This document shows positions 5,801 through 10,263 of a stretch of DNA of 10,263 bases, piece after piece. The first letter of the stretch is position 1; each line of letters begins with the position of its first letter. Below the pieces are notes generated by a model that did not search any database, was not told the origin of the DNA, and was given only the letters and a program-made list of their open reading frames with translations. The position numbers and the translations under genes were made by a program. This DNA comes from Chloroflexota bacterium (GTDB lineage: Bacteria > Chloroflexota > Limnocylindria > Limnocylindrales > CSP1-4). The stretch spans positions 1-10,263 of the forward strand of contig VBFZ01000055.1 of assembly GCA_005880805.1 (NCBI GenBank). The letters are read 5' to 3'.

Positions 5801-6889
5801 ATGGGCCAGCAGCGTTCGAAGGTCGAGCCGATCGGCGCCCCGGAGGTCGCCTCACGGCCCTCCCGGGAGCTCCTCCAGGCCATGCCGAAAGCCGAACTGC
5901 ACCTGCACCTTGACGGCTCGCTGCTAGTGGGGACCGCCCTGGAGCTGGCGCGGACGCGGGACGTGGACGCGCCACGGGACGCGGAGTCGATGCGCGCCGC
6001 GCTCGTCGCACCCCCGGTCGGCGCGTCACAGGCGGCGCTCCTGCGCGCGTTCGACCTGCCGATCGCGCTGCTCCAGGACGCCGACGCCCTCACGCGCGTC
6101 ACCGAGGAGCTCGTCGAGGTCAAGGCGGCCGAGAACGTCCGCTACCTGGAGATCCGCTGGGGACCCCTGCTCCACACCCGCCAGGGGCTGCCGCTCGCCG
6201 AAGGAATCGAGGCGGTCTGCGCCGGGGCGGCACGAGCGGCCCGGCACACGGGCACGGCCGTTCGCCTGATCTGCACCGCGATCCGCTCCCACGAGCCCGC
6301 CCAGAACGCCCGGCTGGCCGAAGTCGCCGCGGGCTTCCAGGACCGCGGCCTGACCGGCTTCGACCTGGCCGGACCGGAGGCAGCCTTTCCGGATCCGCTT
6401 CCGCACGCCCGGGCGTTCGCAGTCGCGCGGGAGGCCGGCCTGCACCTCACGATTCACGCCGGTGAATGGGGCGGGCCGGCGCAGGTCCGCCGCTCGCTCG
6501 AGCTGGCTCCCGAGCGCATCGCCCACGGAGCCGTGGCCGCCAGCGACGACGACCTCTGCCGTGAGCTGATCGCACGGAACGTTACGCTCGACCTCGCCCC
6601 GACCAGCAACGTCCAGGCGGGCATCGTCCCATCGCTCGCCGACCATCCGCTGACGCGCCTCCACCGAAGGGGCGTGTCGGTCACGCTGTCGACCGACTCC
6701 CTGACGGTCTCCGACCTCCCGCTCACCGCCGAATACGAACGGGCGACGGAGCCCGGCGGCCTCAGCCTCGCCGAGCTGTGGGCGATCGATCGACGGGCGC
6801 TGGAGGTCGCCTTCGCCGACGTGGACGCCCGGAACAACCTCGCGGCCGAGTTCGACGCGTGGGCCGCCGGCACCGGCCTCAGCCTTTAG
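5801..6889 (+). CDS. add: Adenosine deaminase family protein
   Basis: This cytosolic TIM-barrel metalloenzyme is expected to deaminate adenosine or deoxyadenosine to inosine in purine salvage. It has 362 residues, near the family norm. The metal and catalytic residues are visible: H34 and H36 in HLHLDG, H219 and the acid/base E222 in HAGE, H242 in IAHGA, and D299 in LSTDS. DLAGPE (188-193) and APTSN (266-270) are also typical. The position after the metal aspartate is Ser300 instead of the usual second aspartate that contacts the purine ring, so substrate preference could differ (a related adenine or modified nucleoside is possible). The start at 5801 rests on the TAGCAT-N6-ATG arrangement; the first 28 residues are variable. 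Its 3' end overlaps the convergent HAD gene by 11 bp. Confidence 0.85.
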   Translation: MGQQRSKVEPIGAPEVASRPSRELLQAMPKAELHLHLDGSLLVGTALELARTRDVDAPRDAESMRAALVAPPVGASQAALLRAFDLPIALLQDADALTRVTEELVEVKAAENVRYLEIRWGPLLHTRQGLPLAEGIEAVCAGAARAARHTGTAVRLICTAIRSHEPAQNARLAEVAAGFQDRGLTGFDLAGPEAAFPDPLPHARAFAVAREAGLHLTIHAGEWGGPAQVRRSLELAPERIAHGAVAASDDDLCRELIARNVTLDLAPTSNVQAGIVPSLADHPLTRLHRRGVSVTLSTDSLTVSDLPLTAEYERATEPGGLSLAELWAIDRRALEVAFADVDARNNLAAEFDAWAAGTGLSL

Positions 6890-7721
6890 CCAGCACCTCC
6901 AGGGCCGCCTCGAGCTCTTTCGCGTCCTCCGCGATCGCGGCCGGGCGCTCGTCGGCCGGCAGCGCGTCCACCTCCTTGCGCGTCGAGACGCCGGTGAGCA
7001 TCAGGACCGTCCTGGCGCCCAGGGCGCGGGCGGCGGGCAGGTCGGTCAGCACGCCGTCGCCGACCATGATGACGTCCGAAGGCGAGGCGCCCCCGACGCG
7101 CGCCGCCTCCTCGAGCAGGAGCGGCTCGGGCTTGCCGATCACAACCGGCTCGACGCCGCTCGCGACCTGGATTGCCGCCACCATCGAGCCCGCGCCCGGT
7201 GCCAGCCCGCGTTCGGTCGGGTAGGTCGGGTCGCGGTTCGTTGCGACGAAACGTGCGCCCGCTCGCACGGCGTCGGCCGCCACCGCGATCCGATCATAGG
7301 TCAGGTCCGGATCGAGGCCGACGACCACGGTGTCCGGCCTGCGCGCGGCCACGAAGCCGTCAATTCGCTCGTGGACCGCCCGTCGTACCGCCTCGTCCGC
7401 CGCGACGACCTCGAGCCCGACGTCGGCCAGCTCCCGGCGCAGGCCGAGGGCTCCCACGGCCAGCACGCGCCTGGCCGGCGGGTTGTGCTCAACGAGGTAG
7501 AGCGCGGTCGCCCGGGGTGCGCTGACGACCCGATCCGGGGTGACAGGCAGGCCCATTGACCTGAGGCGCGCGACGTAGTCGGCCCGGTAGTGCATGGAGT
7601 TGTTCGTGACATAGACGATCCCGTCGCCCAGGCCGGCGCGCCTGACGAGGACCTCGGCAACTCCGGGAACAGGCTCCGGGCCGCGGTAGACGACGCCGTC
7701 GAGATCGACGAGCAGGAGCAT
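6879..7721 (-). CDS. HAD superfamily IIA phosphatase (NagD-like)
   Basis: This cytosolic phosphatase of 280 residues should hydrolyse small phosphorylated metabolites; substrates of this subfamily include nucleotides, sugar phosphates and p-nitrophenyl phosphate, and cannot be read from the sequence. HAD motif I is DLDG (D6 nucleophile, D8), motif II is VTNNS (38-42), motif III is K197 in GKPEP, and motif IV is GDGVLTDL (221-228, D222 and D227). The C2-type cap lies between motifs II and III (about 70-175), and the ATNRDPTYPT stretch (160-169) is characteristic of the NagD branch. The ATG at 7721 is six bases from TAGGAT, and AGGA within the same stretch could also act as a weak SD. The gene ends inside the last codons of the adenosine deaminase gene, on the other strand. 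A shared role in nucleotide salvage is possible but unproven. Confidence 0.88.
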   Translation of the reverse strand: MLLLVDLDGVVYRGPEPVPGVAEVLVRRAGLGDGIVYVTNNSMHYRADYVARLRSMGLPVTPDRVVSAPRATALYLVEHNPPARRVLAVGALGLRRELADVGLEVVAADEAVRRAVHERIDGFVAARRPDTVVVGLDPDLTYDRIAVAADAVRAGARFVATNRDPTYPTERGLAPGAGSMVAAIQVASGVEPVVIGKPEPLLLEEAARVGGASPSDVIMVGDGVLTDLPAARALGARTVLMLTGVSTRKEVDALPADERPAAIAEDAKELEAALEVLAKG

Positions 7722-7727
7722 CGCCCG

Positions 7728-7733
7728 ATCCTA
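7728..7733 (-). promoter_or_regulatory. Leaderless-type -10 element of the HAD phosphatase gene
   Basis: The minus strand reads TAGGAT, then six bases (CGGGCG), then ATG at 7721. This is the same geometry as at 5789 and 8416. The AGGA inside it might double as a poor SD if a longer leader exists. No -35 is recognisable upstream. Confidence 0.5.
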
Positions 7734-7791
7734 GCCCAGGCTCTCGCCGAGCCCCCGGCATGGGCCGGCCGGGCGCGCACGGCAGGGCATC

Positions 7792-7800
7792 TGCCACCAT
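7792..7800 (+). promoter_or_regulatory. Weak extended -10, leaderless spacing, for the NYN gene
   Basis: TGC followed by CACCAT, six bases (CCTCGG) and ATG at 7807. The hexamer keeps the A at its second and fifth positions and the final T, and the TGn extension may compensate for the poor first base. The spacing equals that of the three better examples. There is no SD before 7807. Confidence 0.3.
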
Positions 7801-7806
7801 CCTCGG

Positions 7807-8418
7807 ATGACGACCCGCGGCGATCCGCTGGCTCGAGTCGAACTGCTCGTGGTCGACGGCTCCAATCTCCTCCACGCCCTGCGCGGGCGTGCGTCCGAGG
7901 TCGGCCCCGCGGCGGCGATCGTCGGGCGTCTTCGTGGTGTCATTCCGGGCGAGACGTCGATCCAGCTTGTCTTCGACGGTCCCCCGGACCGTGGCCTCTC
8001 GACGGCGCGAATCGCGTCCGGGCTCGGCGTGCGCTACGCGGGCCGGAGGTCTGCGGACGATGTCATCGTGCAGATCGCCAGGGACAGCCACGCCGCCGGC
8101 TCCGCCGCCAGCGTGCTCGTCGTGACCGATGACCGCGACCTGGGCGCACGCATCAGGCGCTGGGACGCCAAGGTCATCGGCACCGCCTGGCTGGTTGGTC
8201 GGCTTGGGAGGGCCCGGCTTTCGAGTCCATCGTCGGGTCGAGCAAAGCCCCCGCCCGAGGACGCCACCCTCGGCCTTGGTGAAGCGGGCTCCTCGAAGGA
8301 CGAGGTGCCGGAGACCAGGCGTCCGTGGCAGCCGGGACGCGGCGCAACGACCAAGCGCGGCAACCCCCGCCGGACGGCACGGCGCCGCTCGGGGGCCGAC
8401 CGCGGGAGGCCCGGCTAG
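7807..8418 (+). CDS. NYN/PIN-like domain protein, putative ribonuclease
   Basis: This 203-residue protein has the fold signature of NYN (YacP-like, PIN-superfamily) metal-dependent RNases. Acidic residues in the expected order are D17 in VVDGSNLLH (15-23), D57 in VFDGPPD (55-61), D84/D85 in SADDVIVQIA (82-91) and D108, D109 and D111 in VVTDDRDLG (105-113). The domain ends near residue 135. Residues about 138-203 form a Pro/Gly/Arg-rich tail ending in a strongly basic segment (ATTKRGNPRR, 180-189), likely disordered and suited to RNA or ribosome contact. No SD precedes the ATG. The TAG stop lies within the -10 hexamer of the next gene. The target RNA is unknown, and a non-nucleolytic role cannot be excluded. 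Confidence 0.75.
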   Translation: MTTRGDPLARVELLVVDGSNLLHALRGRASEVGPAAAIVGRLRGVIPGETSIQLVFDGPPDRGLSTARIASGLGVRYAGRRSADDVIVQIARDSHAAGSAASVLVVTDDRDLGARIRRWDAKVIGTAWLVGRLGRARLSSPSSGRAKPPPEDATLGLGEAGSSKDEVPETRRPWQPGRGATTKRGNPRRTARRRSGADRGRPG

Positions 8419-8421
8419 AAT
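8416..8421 (+). promoter_or_regulatory. Leaderless-type -10 of the zinc-ribbon gene, overlapping the NYN stop codon
   Basis: TAGAAT is followed by six bases (GCCGCC) and GTG at 8428. Its first three bases are the stop codon of the NYN gene. It is the best -10 match in the window, differing from TATAAT at one position. There is no SD before 8428, so leaderless initiation on GTG is the simplest reading. Confidence 0.55.
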
Positions 8422-8427
8422 GCCGCC

Positions 8428-8922
8428 GTGAGCATCGTCGACACGCTCAACGCGGGCTGGACCCAGCTGCTCGACCTGCTCAGCAAGGTGATCATCCCCG
8501 ACTGGGGATCGGTGATCCTCATGCTCCCGATCCTGATCGTCCTGGGCGTCGTCGGGCCGCTGCTCACGATCCTGGCGCTCTTCTGGGTCTGGTACTTCAT
8601 CGTGAAGCCGCGTGGTGCCGCGCCGCGGTTCGTCGACCCGGGACCGCGCGGCGCTCCGATCGGCCGGGACGGCTATCCACAGTTCCCCGCGGGCGAGCCG
8701 TACTGTTTCCAGGACGCACTCATCTATCCCGTTGGCACGACCCGTTGCGACGTCTGCAGCAGGGTGCTGGTCGTCCGCTGTCCGCGCTGCGGGCTTGGGC
8801 GCCCGGCAGAGATCGACACGTGCGGCAACTGCGGCCTGGTCCTGAAGGCCGAGAAGCTGCCGCGCGGGATGGACCTTCGCAGAGTGCCCGGTCCGCCGCC
8901 CGGCGGCGCCGCTGCCGCCTGA
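8428..8922 (+). CDS. Membrane protein with three CxxC pairs (zinc-ribbon-like), function unknown
   Basis: I do not recognise this 164-residue protein. An N-terminal amphipathic part (1-25) precedes a long hydrophobic stretch (about 28-59) that forms one long or two short membrane segments and ends in Lys-Pro-Arg. The soluble part has C93 and three CxxC pairs, C107/C110, C118/C121 and C132/C135, spaced as in tandem zinc ribbons (CPRCG and CGNCG are typical knuckles). The C-terminus is Pro/Ala-rich. The Arg/Lys after the membrane segment suggests the ribbon faces the cytoplasm. The gene is 31 bp before ccsB on the same strand, so both are probably co-transcribed. A role linked to cytochrome c or haem handling is only a guess from position; CxxC could also be redox-active. 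Start GTG 8428 rests on the -10 spacing. Confidence 0.75.
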   Translation: MSIVDTLNAGWTQLLDLLSKVIIPDWGSVILMLPILIVLGVVGPLLTILALFWVWYFIVKPRGAAPRFVDPGPRGAPIGRDGYPQFPAGEPYCFQDALIYPVGTTRCDVCSRVLVVRCPRCGLGRPAEIDTCGNCGLVLKAEKLPRGMDLRRVPGPPPGGAAAA

Positions 8923-8953
8923 TCCCGAGCTCGAGATCGCCCAGGAGGCGAAC

Positions 8954-9901
8954 GTGGAACCACTCTCCGGCCTGCTGTTCAGCATCGGCGTGATCGCGAT
9001 GGCGCTCGCCTTCGCCGCGCACGTCGCCAACACCGTCCTCCTCGCCAACGGCCGACGTGTTCTGGCCTCGATCGCGCCTCGGCAACCGCAGCCTGCCTTC
9101 GCCGGCGCCGTGACGGGCAGCTTCGTCGAGCGGATCGAGGAACGATCGTCGATGGCGTCCGGCGGCCTGGCGGGCGATCAGACGAGCCGGATCGCGCCGG
9201 CAGCCCTCGCGCTGACCCTCATCGCGCTCGCCCTGATCGGCAGCTCGATGGCGCTGCGCGCCTACCTGGTCGGACGCGGTCCGTGGGGCAACATGTTCGA
9301 GTTCACGGTCGCGTTCTCGTTCACGATCGTCGCCGGCTACACCCTGCTGCAGCGGCGCTACCCGATCCAGGCGATCGGCTTCCTGCCGGTTGGCGTCGCG
9401 CTGGGCCTGCTGTTGTACGCAGCCTCGCTGCCGTCCGATATCAAGCCCCTCGTGCCCGCCCTCGAGAACCGGCCGCTGCTGACGATCCACGTGGGCATGG
9501 CCACGATCGCCTACGGCATCTTCGCGACGAGCTTCGCGGCAGGGGTCGGGTACCTCATCCAGGGCAGGAACGACCGGTTCGCGTGGCTGCCGTCCCACAA
9601 GGTGCTCGACGAGGTCGCTTACCGTGCGGTTGTGATCGGCTTCCCGATCTTCGCGACGATGATCATCCTGGGCTCGTGGTGGGCCTCGATCGCCTGGTCA
9701 CGCTACTGGGGCTGGGATCCGAAGGAGACGGCCGCGCTCGTGACGTGGCTGACCTACGCGGTCTACCTCCACGCCCGAAACCAGAAAGCATGGGCGGGCC
9801 GGCCGGCGGCCCTGCTGCTGGTGGTCGGCTTCGGCATGGTCCTGGTGACCTACTCCGGCAGCCTCTGGTTCAACGGCCTGCACGCGTACAGCGGGTTGTG
9901 A
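8954..9901 (+). CDS. ccsB: Cytochrome c maturation protein CcsB (CcsA/ResC family, system II)
   Basis: This polytopic membrane protein of 315 residues exports haem and attaches it to apocytochromes c outside the cell membrane, normally with a ResB/Ccs1 partner. About eight hydrophobic segments are visible. The haem-binding WWD region is W242-W243 with ASIAWSRYWGWDPKE (244-258), followed by ALVTWLTYAVYLHAR. Candidate haem-ligand histidines are H23, H179 (TIHVGMATIAYG) and H310 (GLHAYSG) near the C-terminus. NMFEF (113-117) matches the conserved NMYE-type motif. The GTG at 8954 has a perfect AGGAGG (8943-8948) five bases upstream, unlike its neighbour upstream. Length is typical of single-chain CcsB rather than a ResB-ResC fusion. 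No resB is in the window. The organism therefore very likely makes c-type cytochromes. Confidence 0.93.
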   Translation: MEPLSGLLFSIGVIAMALAFAAHVANTVLLANGRRVLASIAPRQPQPAFAGAVTGSFVERIEERSSMASGGLAGDQTSRIAPAALALTLIALALIGSSMALRAYLVGRGPWGNMFEFTVAFSFTIVAGYTLLQRRYPIQAIGFLPVGVALGLLLYAASLPSDIKPLVPALENRPLLTIHVGMATIAYGIFATSFAAGVGYLIQGRNDRFAWLPSHKVLDEVAYRAVVIGFPIFATMIILGSWWASIAWSRYWGWDPKETAALVTWLTYAVYLHARNQKAWAGRPAALLLVVGFGMVLVTYSGSLWFNGLHAYSGL

Positions 9902-9902
9902 C

Positions 9903-10263
9903 ATGACCGCCGGGCGCCAGTCCGGCCGGCGAGGCGCGGGCGCGCTCGTTGCGTTCGCGACCGCCATCGTGGTGAGCGGCTGCAGCCTGCTCTTCCCCGG
10001 GTTCGAGGGCAGTCCCATCTTCCATGGCGATCCGAACGCCAGCGGTGAACTCGGCCCTCCCTCGGCTCGTGCGACCTACGTTGCCGGGAAGGCGACCATC
10101 AGCACCAATGATGGGACGAAGGTGACGCTCGACCGACTGAACGGCGGCGCCCAGCTCCTCGCCGGGTGGGGAGCAAACGCCCGGTGGTCGAACTCGCAGG
10201 GTTGGTCGCTTCGAATCGCCGCCGCGGGTCTGGACCTCGGCCCCGATGCGCCTGATCCCGGCG
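9903..10263 (+). CDS. Predicted lipoprotein, 3' end outside window
   Basis: About 120 residues are visible and no stop is reached. A basic N-terminus (R5, R9, R10) leads into a hydrophobic segment (12-24) ending in the lipobox VSGC with C27 as the lipidated residue, so the protein should be anchored on the outer face of the cytoplasmic membrane. The mature part begins with a flexible Gly/Pro/Ser region and then a beta-rich stretch (YVAGKATISTND, about 60-71). I do not recognise a family. The ATG lies one base after the ccsB stop (TGACATG) with no strong SD, which implies translational coupling to ccsB. Position suggests a partner in cytochrome biogenesis or respiration, but this is inference. 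Confidence 0.75.
   Translation, partial: MTAGRQSGRRGAGALVAFATAIVVSGCSLLFPGFEGSPIFHGDPNASGELGPPSARATYVAGKATISTNDGTKVTLDRLNGGAQLLAGWGANARWSNSQGWSLRIAAAGLDLGPDAPDPG

Noticed and set aside
5775..6029. Extension of the membrane-gene frame upstream to 6029
   Set aside because: The added stretch is antisense to the adenosine deaminase N-terminus and is Arg/Pro/Ala-rich. The membrane segment sits at the usual distance after ATG 5774.
5882..6889. Shorter adenosine deaminase starting at the internal ATG at 5882 (MPKAELHLHLDG)
   Set aside because: The encoded N-terminus would look acceptable, but no SD or -10 precedes it, whereas TAGCAT with six-base spacing precedes 5801.
1..10263. CRISPR array, tRNA or rRNA genes, insertion sequences
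   Set aside because: No regularly spaced repeats, no tRNA- or rRNA-like segment, and no transposase motif or terminal inverted repeats were seen on either strand.

Overview
This is a high-GC bacterial window with strong G/C preference at third codon positions. It holds ordinary chromosomal genes and no sign of phage, plasmid, IS element or CRISPR. The mix of leaderless-looking genes and genes with Shine-Dalgarno (SD) sites, the GlgC sequence style and the EnvC-like M23 protein suggest a high-GC Chloroflexota lineage (for example Limnocylindria/Ellin6529-like). A high-GC actinobacterium is the second choice. This placement is inference; no marker gene is present.

Left part (1-5774), all on the minus strand. 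Reading right to left, the first gene is a membrane-anchored helical protein of unknown function whose frame is broken twice (5774-4824). Next come an M17 leucyl aminopeptidase (4753-3098) and, 43 bp later, a short A24 prepilin peptidase (3054-2410), probably co-transcribed. After a 215-bp gap lie a secreted coiled-coil M23 murein hydrolase of EnvC type (2194-839) and glucose-1-phosphate adenylyltransferase GlgC (713 to beyond position 1).

Right part (5775-10263). A 26-bp divergent gap separates the broken membrane gene from an adenosine deaminase family gene on the plus strand. That gene overlaps tail-to-tail by 11 bp with a minus-strand NagD-type HAD phosphatase. An 85-bp divergent gap leads to four plus-strand genes: a NYN/PIN-like nuclease with a basic tail, a one- or two-pass membrane protein with three CxxC pairs, the cytochrome c maturation protein CcsB, and the start of a lipoprotein gene cut by the window edge. 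The last three probably work at the membrane. CcsB handles haem export and attachment; the roles of its two neighbours are unknown.

The most interesting signal is regulatory. Three genes have TAGNAT followed by exactly six bases and then the start codon, and a fourth has a weaker version. This is the geometry of leaderless transcription. One of these -10 hexamers contains the stop codon of the gene before it. Another overlaps an opposing -10-like hexamer in the 26-bp divergent gap. I found no convincing new multi-gene system; the protein-level oddities are single-gene observations.
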